This document shows positions 11,224 to 18,806 of a stretch of DNA of 64,000 nucleotides, piece by piece. Source of the stretch: JALYRV01 sp040902895 (GTDB taxonomy: Bacteria > Acidobacteriota > Vicinamibacteria > Vicinamibacterales > SCN-69-37); assembly GCA_040902895.1 (NCBI GenBank), contig JBBDWL010000024.1:133268-197267 (forward strand), read 5' to 3'. The notes under the pieces were generated by a model. That model did not search any database. It was not told the DNA's origin and saw only the letters and a program-made list of their open reading frames with translations. The first letter of the stretch is position 1. Each line of letters starts with the position of its first letter. The position numbers were made by a program, and so were the translations under genes.

Positions 11224-11229
11224 ATTATA
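11224..11229 (-). promoter_or_regulatory. Candidate -10 box (TATAAT) for the kinase gene at 8560-11211
   Basis: A perfect TATAAT on the minus strand ends 12 nt before the ATG at 11211. The -35 region is not convincing. It is back to back with the gdh promoter and dyad at 11250-11291. Confidence 0.5.
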
Positions 11230-11249
11230 GCCCGGCGCTCTATCCGCGG

Positions 11250-11291
11250 TTGACCCCGTGCGTTTCCAAACGCTAGTCTGGAGCGTTTGGA
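11250..11291 (+). promoter_or_regulatory. gdh promoter with a perfect 10-bp dyad (operator candidate)
   Basis: A TTGACC -35 box (11250-11255) is followed after 18 bp by TAGTCT (11274-11279). Over this sits a perfect inverted repeat, TCCAAACGCT at 11265-11274 and AGCGTTTGGA at 11282-11291, with a 7-nt spacer. The dyad covers the -10 region, 42 bp upstream of the gdh ATG. That placement fits a repressor operator; an RNA hairpin in the leader is the alternative. Confidence 0.5.
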
Positions 11292-11333
11292 CGGCGGCAC
11301 ACGCTCTCTGCCGTATCCTTTCTACGGAGTCAT

Positions 11334-12581
11334 ATGTCCAACGGCAGCATCTTCAACGCCATGCTCCAGGAGTTCGACGGAGCGGCGCGCCTTCTCGGTC
11401 TCGAACCGGGCATCTGGAAAGTCCTCACGCATCCGAAGCGCCAAATCGCCGTGTCGTGTCCGGTGCTCATGGACAACGGCGAGGTCGAAGTCTTCACCGG
11501 ATACCGCGTGCAGTACAACATCACGCTCGGACCGGCAAAGGGCGGCATCCGGTACCACCCCGGCGTCACGCTCGACGAGGTCACGGCGCTGGCCGCCTGG
11601 ATGACATGGAAATGCGCCGTCGCCGGCGTGCCGTTCGGCGGCGGCAAGGGCGGCATCATCTGCGACCCCACGCGCATGTCGCGCGGCGAGATCGAGCGGC
11701 TGACGCGGCGCTATTGCGCCGAGATCATCGACGCCATCGGCCCCGACAAGGACATTCCCGCGCCCGACGTGAACACGAACGAACAGATCATGGCGTGGTT
11801 CATGGACACCTACAGCATGCACATGGGGACGACCGTCACCGGCGTCGTCACGGGCAAACCGATCGAGCTGGGAGGATCGCTGGGCCGCCGCGAAGCGACG
11901 GGACGCGGCGTGATGATCACCACGCGCGAGGCCGCGAAGCATCTCGGCATCAGCATGCAAGGCGCCACAGTCGCCATCCAGGGATTCGGCAACGTCGGAT
12001 CCGTATCGGCGGACCTGCTGTCCGACATTGGCGCGACGATCGTGGCCGTGACCGACTGGAAAGGCGGCGTCTACAACGCCAACGGCCTCGATATCAGGAA
12101 GCTGATCGCGTACACGCAGCAACACAAGAGCGTGGCGGGCTTCCCTGGGGCTGAGCCGCTCGACGGATCGAAAATCTTCGGGCTCGACGTCGACATCCTG
12201 ATCCCCGCCGCCCTCGAGAACCAGATCACCGCGGCCAATGTCGGCGAGATCAAGGCGAAGATCATCGCCGAAGGGGCCAACGGCCCCACCACGCCCGAGG
12301 CCCACCTCGCGCTGCATAGCCGCGGCGTCTTCGTCATTCCCGACATTCTCGCAAACGCCGGCGGCGTCACCACCTCATACTTCGAGTGGGTGCAGGACCG
12401 CTACGGCTATTTCTGGGAAGAGGCCGAGGTCAACGAGCGACTCGAGAAGAAGATGGTGGACGCGTTCGACGCGGTGTTCGCCATGGCGACGAAGTACAAA
12501 ACCGACATGCGCACCGCCGCCTACATCGTCGCCATCAGCAAGGTGGCCACGGTCACGAAGATGCGCGGCATGTACGCCTAA
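11334..12581 (+). CDS. Glutamate dehydrogenase (Glu/Leu/Phe/Val dehydrogenase family)
   Basis: This 415-residue enzyme interconverts glutamate and 2-oxoglutarate plus ammonia, linking nitrogen and carbon metabolism. The N-terminal substrate domain has GPAKGGIRYHP (Lys69) and VPFGGGKGGI with the catalytic Lys105, followed by PDVNTNEQIM. The Rossmann domain contains GFGNVGS. The acidic residue at the end of the second strand (VAVTDWKGG) favours NAD over NADP. The length fits the hexameric GdhA/GudB class. ACGGAG, a few bases before the ATG, is a plausible ribosome-binding site. It stands alone on the plus strand behind its own promoter. Its stop overlaps the stop of the convergent DUF418 gene by 3 bp. 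Confidence 0.96.
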   Translation: MSNGSIFNAMLQEFDGAARLLGLEPGIWKVLTHPKRQIAVSCPVLMDNGEVEVFTGYRVQYNITLGPAKGGIRYHPGVTLDEVTALAAWMTWKCAVAGVPFGGGKGGIICDPTRMSRGEIERLTRRYCAEIIDAIGPDKDIPAPDVNTNEQIMAWFMDTYSMHMGTTVTGVVTGKPIELGGSLGRREATGRGVMITTREAAKHLGISMQGATVAIQGFGNVGSVSADLLSDIGATIVAVTDWKGGVYNANGLDIRKLIAYTQQHKSVAGFPGAEPLDGSKIFGLDVDILIPAALENQITAANVGEIKAKIIAEGANGPTTPEAHLALHSRGVFVIPDILANAGGVTTSYFEWVQDRYGYFWEEAEVNERLEKKMVDAFDAVFAMATKYKTDMRTAAYIVAISKVATVTKMRGMYA

Positions 12582-13798
12582 GCGGCCGCGAGTCCTGTCG
12601 TGCGGCGCATCGGCTGCCGGCGCCGGTACGTGAGCGATCTCCAAACCCACTCGAGCGGGCCGAACTGGTAGTGGCGCAGCCAGATCGGCGACAGGATCAA
12701 CTGCACGATCCAGACGGCGATCACGATGGCAGCCTGTCCCGTGCGCTCCACCGATCCGAACAGCCCCAGCCCATGGCCATAAAAGAGCGTGGTCGCGATC
12801 AGCGTCTGCAGGATGTAGTTGCTGAAGGCCATGCGGCCGACCGCGGCGAGGCGCGCGGTCAATCGCGTCAGCACACCACGCCTGACGATCCACATGAACA
12901 GCCCGACGTAGCCGAGCGACACCAGGGCGCTTCCCCAGTAGTTCCACTGCGCGCCGAAGAACATCGAGTACTCGATCGCCCAGCCGTGGCGGAAGTTCTG
13001 CCACACGCCGTACGCCACGAGCGGCAGGCCCACCGCGAATCCGAGCCCGGCGAGCTGCAGGTAGAACGCTGGAGGGCGGCGAGCGGTGAAGACGTCAAGC
13101 TTCAACAGCGCCATGCCGATCAGCATCAGGCCGAGCACTTTCCAGAAGACGAAGAAGAAGAACCACACGGTCTCTAACGCCAGCGACGCAGGAGAGCGGC
13201 GGGCCGCCTGCTCGAGGAACCCGCCGCGATAGGCGTCCAGCTCTTCATGGATCAGCGGCGCGGGGGGCTGCCATTCGGTGTCACGAATTTCGGCAAGCTT
13301 TTGCGGCGGGATGGCCAGGCCGAGCCCAACCGGCAGACAGAAGCCGACGAAAATCAGCGCCGCGCCCACGGCGACGAGCGTCCGGGGACTCTTCCGGCGC
13401 AGCAGAAACGCCGCCAGGCCGCACATGCCGTAGGAATACAGAATGTCGCCGTACCAGAACAGGTGCGCGTGCAAGAGGCCGAAGAGAATCAGCCATCCCA
13501 TGCGGCGCCGGTGAAGCCGGCCCGCGTCCTCGCCCGCCCGCGCCGTCATCAGCAGCATGCCGGCGCCGAAGAGCATCGAGAAGATCGTCATGAACTTCTG
13601 GTCGAAGAAGACGTGACTGACGACCCACACCCACCAGTTGGCGCCCGTCAAATCACCGTACGCCGTCGGATTCATGTACGCCGACATCGGCATCGAGAAC
13701 GACTGGATGTTCATCACGAGGATGCCGAGAAGCACGAAGCCCCTCAGGACATCCATCGAGACCAGACGATCCGATTCGGCGACCGGCGCAGTGTTCAC
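12578..13798 (-). CDS. DUF418 (YeiB-type) polytopic membrane protein
   Basis: This protein has 406 residues from a GTG start at 13798. The frame stays open upstream to 14110, but that part lies antisense-frame over the TauE gene and is not plausible. The chosen start gives the family's typical beginning, RLVSMDVLRGFVLLGILVMN, and overlaps the TauE stop as GTGA. About nine hydrophobic segments are visible. The C-terminus (FSNYILQTLIATTLFYGHG, then a final FGPLEWVWRSLTY) is the conserved DUF418 signature. The family resembles acyltransferase-3 and heparan-alpha-glucosaminide N-acetyltransferase-like membrane proteins; its substrate is unknown. It forms a two-gene operon with the upstream exporter. 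Confidence 0.9.
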   Translation of the reverse strand: MNTAPVAESDRLVSMDVLRGFVLLGILVMNIQSFSMPMSAYMNPTAYGDLTGANWWVWVVSHVFFDQKFMTIFSMLFGAGMLLMTARAGEDAGRLHRRRMGWLILFGLLHAHLFWYGDILYSYGMCGLAAFLLRRKSPRTLVAVGAALIFVGFCLPVGLGLAIPPQKLAEIRDTEWQPPAPLIHEELDAYRGGFLEQAARRSPASLALETVWFFFFVFWKVLGLMLIGMALLKLDVFTARRPPAFYLQLAGLGFAVGLPLVAYGVWQNFRHGWAIEYSMFFGAQWNYWGSALVSLGYVGLFMWIVRRGVLTRLTARLAAVGRMAFSNYILQTLIATTLFYGHGLGLFGSVERTGQAAIVIAVWIVQLILSPIWLRHYQFGPLEWVWRSLTYRRRQPMRRTTGLAAA

Positions 13799-14715
13799 AC
13801 GTTGGCTTTGCCCGTTGCGGTTTCCGGCCTGTTGCTGATCGCGGCGTACAACAACGTCACGGCGGCGTAGAGCACGACCACGATCACCAGCCAGCGCACG
13901 GTCTCGAGATTCAGCGATTTGACCACGAGGCCCGCGTAGAGCGATCCGAAGATGCCGCCGAACGCGAGGCCCACGGCGGCCTTGAACGCGTAGCTCTTCT
14001 CCTTCACGAACCGCAGACTCGCGACCGGCATCAGAAACGCGCAGGATCCCATCATGATCGGGAACGCGGCGGTCGGGTTCATGCCAAGCAGCGCGACGAG
14101 GATCATGCACGGCGCGTAGAGCCCGATGCCGAGCGTCATCAGCGCGCCGAGCAGAAAGTTACCCGCCAGTCCGAGATAGAGCCGGGGGCCGCTGAGCGCG
14201 AGCGTGCCCTCGGTACCGCCGGGCATCAGACCCAGATTCATGGCCGTGAAGATCGACGCCGCCACGAACAGGGCGATACCCATGCCCCACTGCACGCGCC
14301 GCCGCGACCACTTCGCGATGACGCCCGCGCCGAGCCAGGCACCGGCGACGGCCGCGCTAATCATCGCCACCAGGGTGAACATGTCGACCTGGATAAGCGC
14401 CACGAAGATGAACGCCTGCGCCACGGTCGGCAGGGTGTGGCCGACGTTCAGCGTGCCCGGAATGACGCGGTCAGGCACGCTCTTGAAAAACCGGAAGATC
14501 GCCGTGGTCGTCGCGAACGAGCCGATCCCGAGCGCATCGAAGAAGTTGGTGACCGCACCCGTGAGGATGTGGAGCAGGCTCGTCCCGGCAGGCCTGGCCT
14601 CGGGCGGCGTCGACGGGTCGTCGGCCGCGCGCCTGGCGTAGGCGATCCATCCGGCGATGTAGATGATGGCGAATACAGCTAGCGCGCCGAGAAGCACATG
14701 GACGGGTCTTGGCAT
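13795..14715 (-). CDS. Sulfite exporter TauE/SafE family membrane protein
   Basis: This 306-residue protein has about eight transmembrane helices in two related halves, as usual for the TauE/SafE (DUF81) family. Signature stretches are the loop DALGIGSFATTTAIFRFFKSV in the first half and GIGLYAPCMILVALLGMNPTAAFPIMMG in the second. Members export sulfite, sulfoacetate or other small organic anions. The cargo here is not determinable. An N-terminal helix (about residues 6-27) with a Pro/Ala-rich loop precedes the core. It is co-transcribed with the DUF418 gene (4-bp overlap). Upstream is a heptamer array, then the divergent AbrB-type antitoxin gene. Confidence 0.9.
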   Translation of the reverse strand: MPRPVHVLLGALAVFAIIYIAGWIAYARRAADDPSTPPEARPAGTSLLHILTGAVTNFFDALGIGSFATTTAIFRFFKSVPDRVIPGTLNVGHTLPTVAQAFIFVALIQVDMFTLVAMISAAVAGAWLGAGVIAKWSRRRVQWGMGIALFVAASIFTAMNLGLMPGGTEGTLALSGPRLYLGLAGNFLLGALMTLGIGLYAPCMILVALLGMNPTAAFPIMMGSCAFLMPVASLRFVKEKSYAFKAAVGLAFGGIFGSLYAGLVVKSLNLETVRWLVIVVVLYAAVTLLYAAISNRPETATGKANV

Positions 14716-14730
14716 TGTGCCGGGATGATA

Positions 14731-14765
14731 AAGACTAAAGACAAAAGACGGAAGACTAAAGAACA
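14731..14765. repeat. Degenerate heptamer array upstream of the antitoxin gene
   Basis: Five adjoining 7-mers are visible: AAGACTA, AAGACAA, AAGACGG, AAGACTA, AAGAACA. They lie between the divergent starts of the exporter and the antitoxin, so this array sits on the promoter side. The same words recur at the rluB end (27391-27434), 12.6 kb away. Confidence 0.85.
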
Positions 14766-14793
14766 GGTGGAATTGTAATGGTAAACTGATGGT

Positions 14794-15048
14794 ATGAAAA
14801 CTACCATCGATAAGGCAGGACGGGTGGTGATTCCAGCCGCAATCCGGGAGCGGGCCGGCCTGACGGCGGGAGCGACGCTGCTGGTGACGGCGGACGACCT
14901 GGGAGTGCGGCTCGAACGGGACGCGCCCGGTCCCCGGCTGGTGCGCGTCGGCAAGCGTCTCGTCGCGAAGCCCGTTTCCTCCGAGGAGACGCTCCCCGCC
15001 GTCGACATCGGCGCGCTGATCGAAGAAGAACGGAACTGCTGGCCGTGA
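14794..15048 (+). CDS. AbrB/MazE/SpoVT-type antitoxin of a PIN toxin pair
   Basis: This 84-residue protein has an N-terminal swapped-hairpin AbrB fold, MKTTIDKAGRVVIPAAIRE, which binds DNA as a dimer. The acidic C-terminus (VDIGALIEEERNCWP) probably wraps the toxin. The stop overlaps the PIN gene start as GTGA, the standard coupling for VapBC-like modules. A TAAACT box ends 6 nt before the ATG and no Shine-Dalgarno sequence is seen, so the mRNA may be leaderless. The AbrB domain would be expected to repress this promoter. Confidence is high for the family; 'antitoxin' is inferred from the pairing. Confidence 0.9.
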   Translation: MKTTIDKAGRVVIPAAIRERAGLTAGATLLVTADDLGVRLERDAPGPRLVRVGKRLVAKPVSSEETLPAVDIGALIEEERNCWP

Positions 15049-15524
15049 GGGTCTTCCTCGACACGAGCGTGATGCTTGGAGGTCTCATCGACCTGGGCCC
15101 GCAGAGTGCAGCGGCACAACGGATCATGGCGGCGGTTGCGGAAGGCCAGGTGCCAGATCCCGGCTCGGCGTGGCATTGTTGCCTGGAGTTCTACTCGGTG
15201 GCGACCCGCCTTCCCGCGGAGTTCCGTCTGAAGCCGGTCGACGCACAACGGCTCTTGCGGGAAGAAATTCTGGCGCGCCTCGCCATCGCGGATCTGCCGC
15301 CGGGCGATCGGCAGCCGCTGCTCGATGCGGCTGTGCAGGATGGCATCGGCGGCGGCCGCATCTATGATGCGCACATGGCGGAAATCGCGCGCGCGGCTGG
15401 CGCGCGCGTGATCGTGACCGACAATCGCCGCCACTTCCTGGCCGCGCTCCGGCACGGCCTGAAAGTGGAAACGCCGGCAGAGTTCCTTGCGGATTTGAAA
15501 AAACGTCTCGACGCGCTCAGCTGA
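15045..15524 (+). CDS. PIN-domain ribonuclease toxin (VapC-like)
   Basis: This 159-residue PIN domain carries the acidic residues of the Mg2+-dependent RNase site: D6 in FLDTSV, E48 in CCLEFY, D108 in IYDAHM and D126 in VTDNRRHF. It is predicted to cleave RNA when freed from the AbrB-type partner encoded just upstream. The GTG start overlaps the antitoxin stop. It is slightly longer than typical VapC (about 130 aa) because of an insertion around residues 34-42. The gene ends 8 bp inside the convergent VWFA gene. The pair looks intact. Confidence 0.9.
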   Translation: MRVFLDTSVMLGGLIDLGPQSAAAQRIMAAVAEGQVPDPGSAWHCCLEFYSVATRLPAEFRLKPVDAQRLLREEILARLAIADLPPGDRQPLLDAAVQDGIGGGRIYDAHMAEIARAAGARVIVTDNRRHFLAALRHGLKVETPAEFLADLKKRLDALS

Positions 15525-17571
15525 TCCTGATGGCCGTCAGCACGCGCGCACCATCTTGACCGTCACCAGATTTCAGCTCGATCAGATAGTCGTTCGGGGC
15601 ATACGGCGCCAGCGGAATCTCGATCTCGAAGCTGCCGTCAGCCGCCGGCGCGGGGGCGGCAAGGTCGGCCACGTGTTCGCCGCGCATGTTCAGGAGACTG
15701 GCCTTCACAAGGGGCGCGGCGCCGCCAGGCCCCCAGGCGTGAAACGACACCAGCAGCCGCTCTGTTCTCGAGAAGTCGCGCGAGGCGACAGGCCTCAACG
15801 AGCTTTGCGTCTTCAGGGCCGCGATATCGCGCGCGGTTCTGGCGCGATGGATCCGCGGCGTGCCGATGGTGATGCCCGCCGCGTTGTAGTCGGGGACCGT
15901 GATCGCCTTCGACTCGGTGTCGAGCACTTCTCCGCCGCTGCCCTCAATCACGACACGCAGATCGAGCGGCCCTGGCGGCGCCGCGAATGTCACCGTGCCG
16001 CCGCGCGGCCTTCCCGGGGCGTCAGGATCCGCTTCGGCCTTGCCGCGGAAAAACAGGTCGCCTTTGGCGTTGCCGGCGGTGATGCTGACGCGCGCGGCCT
16101 CTGCGAGCCCTGCGCGCTCGCCCTGCGGTGACGCCTCCCACACCAGCGAGATTTGCGTCTTGCCGTCGGCGCCGCGGCTCGTGCCGATCCAGGTCAGCGC
16201 GGGACGCCCGCGCGCCGGCGCGGCGAGCATCGACAGCGCCTCGTTGATCTCGGGCGGCGGTCCGGAGTTGAGCGCCTCGGAGCTGTTTTCGGCACGCTTC
16301 GCATTCTCGGCCGACAGCGCCCAATAGCCTTTGCGCGCGCGCACGTCGACGCCGGGCCGCTTGACGCGCACCTTGATCTGATGGAACCGGCCGTCGGTGG
16401 GGGCCGCCGTCGAGTTGTAGCCGAGCAGGTAATAACTGCTCGAGTCCTGCAGCATCTGCCGCAGCCCGGTCAGAAAGTCGTTGCGGCCGACGATGGCGCG
16501 GCCGCCGGTTTCATCGGCGACGATGCGCAGCGAATCGCTGGTCTGGCGCAGATGCTCGCGATCGCGCGCCATGCTGACGCCCTCGTTGATGTCGTACTCG
16601 AATGGCGCCAGGCCCCGCGGATCGAGCGTGTAGATGCTGGTATTCGCGCGATTGGCCGCGTCGAAGACGTACCTCAGGTCCGTCAGCATCTCGGTTTCCT
16701 TGAAGAATTCCTGCGAGCTCTGGCTGTAGCCGCCGCCCATGAGCGGATCGTTGCGCCTGCCGATCGGCGCATAGGGATCGTTCGGATTGGTGAGATTCGG
16801 CGGCATGTTGTACGAGAGGCCCTCGCTCACCATCAGAATCGCCTTGCGGCCCTCCCGCAGCGTGCCGAGGTGGATCGAGAGCGCGCGGACGGCCGAGAGC
16901 GTGACCTGCGCGCGAATGAACTCGACGGCGGCTGCCGGATACGAGGCGTACCGTTCTTCGTACCTGTTGCGCGGCGTGTAGTCGAACTTGCGGCCCTCGA
17001 ACTTCATGAGCGCGTTCGCGACCGACTCGTGATTGCGCGTGAAGACCAGGTCGCTGACCGGCGTCAGCGGGTACAGCACCGCCACGAGATCCCGCGCGTT
17101 CAGCTGCAGGACAAAGCTCGCGAGCTTCTCGCGGATCGCCATGTCGTTGCCGCGCCTGACGTGATAGTCGTCGAGCAGGATCGCGATCACGCGCACATCG
17201 TCGCGCTGCATCTCGCGCTCCTGCTGATCGAGCGAGCGGATGGGCGCCGCGTCGGCGATCTCGCCGACGACAGGCACGTCCATGTCGATCAGACGGAACG
17301 TTTCGACGGTCTGGGGCTTGTTGTCTTCGACGACTTCGAAATCGGCGGGGGTGAGATCGGTGACCGGCTTCCCTGTCTTGCGGTCGGTGACCAGCACGTC
17401 GACTCTGATGAAATTGATGCCCCGGCGGATCAGCGGCTGCTGCTGCTCTTGTGGAGGCGGAGGGGGCGGCGGTGGCTGGCCCTGCGCGGAGTCGAAGGGC
17501 TGCGCCGAGATCACGCCAAGGGACGCCGCGGTGCAACCCGCCAGACACGCCGCGACGAAACGCCTCATCAT
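15517..17571 (-). CDS. VWFA-related acidobacterial secreted protein
   Basis: The protein has 684 residues from ATG 17571. The start at 17589 only adds MCRYHP ahead of a clear signal peptide (MMRRFVAACLAGCTAASLGVISA), so the internal start is preferred. Next comes a low-complexity linker with QPFDSAQGQ and eight prolines. A domain with VDVLVTDRKTGKPVTDLTPADFEVVEDNKPQ follows, the usual opening of the acidobacterial VWFA-related family. Its MIDAS-like loop reads ILLDDYHV. Residues beyond about 440 form beta-rich domains. The function of this large family is unknown; secretion and protein interaction are reasonable inferences. FDSAQG is encoded by sequence like a dispersed GGAGTCGAAGGGC repeat I recall from environmental genomes. 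Confidence 0.9.
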   Translation of the reverse strand: MMRRFVAACLAGCTAASLGVISAQPFDSAQGQPPPPPPPPQEQQQPLIRRGINFIRVDVLVTDRKTGKPVTDLTPADFEVVEDNKPQTVETFRLIDMDVPVVGEIADAAPIRSLDQQEREMQRDDVRVIAILLDDYHVRRGNDMAIREKLASFVLQLNARDLVAVLYPLTPVSDLVFTRNHESVANALMKFEGRKFDYTPRNRYEERYASYPAAAVEFIRAQVTLSAVRALSIHLGTLREGRKAILMVSEGLSYNMPPNLTNPNDPYAPIGRRNDPLMGGGYSQSSQEFFKETEMLTDLRYVFDAANRANTSIYTLDPRGLAPFEYDINEGVSMARDREHLRQTSDSLRIVADETGGRAIVGRNDFLTGLRQMLQDSSSYYLLGYNSTAAPTDGRFHQIKVRVKRPGVDVRARKGYWALSAENAKRAENSSEALNSGPPPEINEALSMLAAPARGRPALTWIGTSRGADGKTQISLVWEASPQGERAGLAEAARVSITAGNAKGDLFFRGKAEADPDAPGRPRGGTVTFAAPPGPLDLRVVIEGSGGEVLDTESKAITVPDYNAAGITIGTPRIHRARTARDIAALKTQSSLRPVASRDFSRTERLLVSFHAWGPGGAAPLVKASLLNMRGEHVADLAAPAPAADGSFEIEIPLAPYAPNDYLIELKSGDGQDGARVLTAIRIS

Positions 17572-17624
17572 TGGATGATACCTGCACATTAGACGCCGGA
17601 GCCAAGGCGACGGACGCCGTGGGA

Positions 17625-17630
17625 TAAAAT
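17625..17630 (+). promoter_or_regulatory. Candidate -10 box (TAAAAT) for the acyl-CoA dehydrogenase gene, possibly leaderless
   Basis: TAAAAT ends 6 nt before the ATG at 17637 and there is no purine-rich ribosome-binding site. This is the same geometry as at the mutase operon and hsp20. The -35 region is weak. Confidence 0.4.
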
Positions 17631-17636
17631 CTGCGC

Positions 17637-18806
17637 ATGAGTTTGGATGTCATGAACCGGCAGGCGCTGACCGACCTCAGCGAGGATGAGCGCATCCTCC
17701 GGGACAGCGTCCGTGAGTTCGCCGAGGCGCAGGTGCGCCCGCTCGTTCGCGGGATGGATGACGAGGCGAAGATCCCGCGGGGCCTCATCGACAAGCTGTT
17801 CGACCTCGGCGTCATGGGCATCGAAGTGCCCGACAGTCACGGCGGGGCGGGCGGCACGTTCTTCCATGCCGTGCTGGCCGTCGAGGAGCTCTCGCGTGTC
17901 GACCCGTCGATTGGCGTGCTCGTGGACGTGCAGAACACGCTCGTGATCAACGCGTTTCTGCGCTGGGGCAGCGACGACATCAAGAAGCGGTATCTGCCGC
18001 GTCTGGCTGCCGACACCGTGGGCGCCTATGCGCTGTCGGAGGCGGGGTCGGGCAGCGACGCCTTCGCGCTGGCCGCGCGCGCCGTCGAGCGCGACGGCGA
18101 GTGGTCGCTCAGCGGCCGCAAGCTCTGGATTACGAACGGCAACGAAGCCGAGGTCTTCCTGGTATTTGCCAACGTGAATCCCGACGCCGGCTATCGCGGC
18201 ATCACCGCGTTCGTCGTCGAGCGCGGCTTCAAGGGATTCACGGTCGGCAAGAAGGAAGACAAGCTCGGCATCCGCGCGAGCAGCACATGCGAGCTGATCC
18301 TCGAGGACTGCCGCGTGCCGAACGCGAATGTGCTGGGTGACGTCGGCAAGGGATACAAGACGGCGATCGAGACCCTCAACGAAGGCCGCATCGGCATCGG
18401 CGCGCAGATGATCGGCCTGGCGAAGGGCGCGCTCGAGCACACGATCAAGTACACGAAGGAGCGCAAGCAGTTCGGTAAGCCGATCGCCGACTTCCAGGCG
18501 GTGCAGCACCAGCTGGCGCGGGCGGCGGCAGACGTCGAATGCGCGACCCTGTCGGTCTATAACGCGGCGCGGCTGCGCGACGCGGGCAAACCGTTTCTCA
18601 CCGAGGCGGCCATCTGCAAACTCGTGTCGTCGGAATGTGCCGAGCGCGTGTCATCGCTGGCGGTGAACCTGTTCGGCGGCAACGGATTCGTGAAGGAATA
18701 CCCCGTCGAGAAGCTGTTCAGAGACTCGAAGATCGGCCAGATCTACGAGGGCACCTCGAATCTGCAGCTGCAGACGATTGCCAAAAACATTCTCGGCCAG
18801 GCCTGA
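17637..18806 (+). CDS. Acyl-CoA dehydrogenase (short/branched-chain type)
   Basis: This 389-residue flavoprotein forms the alpha-beta double bond of an acyl-CoA and passes electrons to ETF. It contains the FAD/substrate segment YALSEAGSGSDAFAL, the sheet motif WITNGNEAEVFLVFA and KLGIRASSTCELILEDCRVP. The catalytic base Glu371 lies in IYEGTSNLQLQTIAKNILG. The overall pattern most resembles short/branched-chain acyl-CoA dehydrogenases acting on 2-methylbutyryl- or isobutyryl-CoA. That fits an isobutyryl-type mutase 12 kb away, but the link is inference. The convergent second dehydrogenase begins at the next base after the stop. Start ATG is preceded by TAAAAT at 6 nt. Confidence 0.95.
   Translation: MSLDVMNRQALTDLSEDERILRDSVREFAEAQVRPLVRGMDDEAKIPRGLIDKLFDLGVMGIEVPDSHGGAGGTFFHAVLAVEELSRVDPSIGVLVDVQNTLVINAFLRWGSDDIKKRYLPRLAADTVGAYALSEAGSGSDAFALAARAVERDGEWSLSGRKLWITNGNEAEVFLVFANVNPDAGYRGITAFVVERGFKGFTVGKKEDKLGIRASSTCELILEDCRVPNANVLGDVGKGYKTAIETLNEGRIGIGAQMIGLAKGALEHTIKYTKERKQFGKPIADFQAVQHQLARAAADVECATLSVYNAARLRDAGKPFLTEAAICKLVSSECAERVSSLAVNLFGGNGFVKEYPVEKLFRDSKIGQIYEGTSNLQLQTIAKNILGQA

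Noticed and set aside
13799..14110. N-terminal extension of the DUF418 frame
   Set aside because: It overlaps the TauE gene in another frame and is Arg-rich; the GTG at 13798 gives the family start and a 4-bp GTGA overlap.
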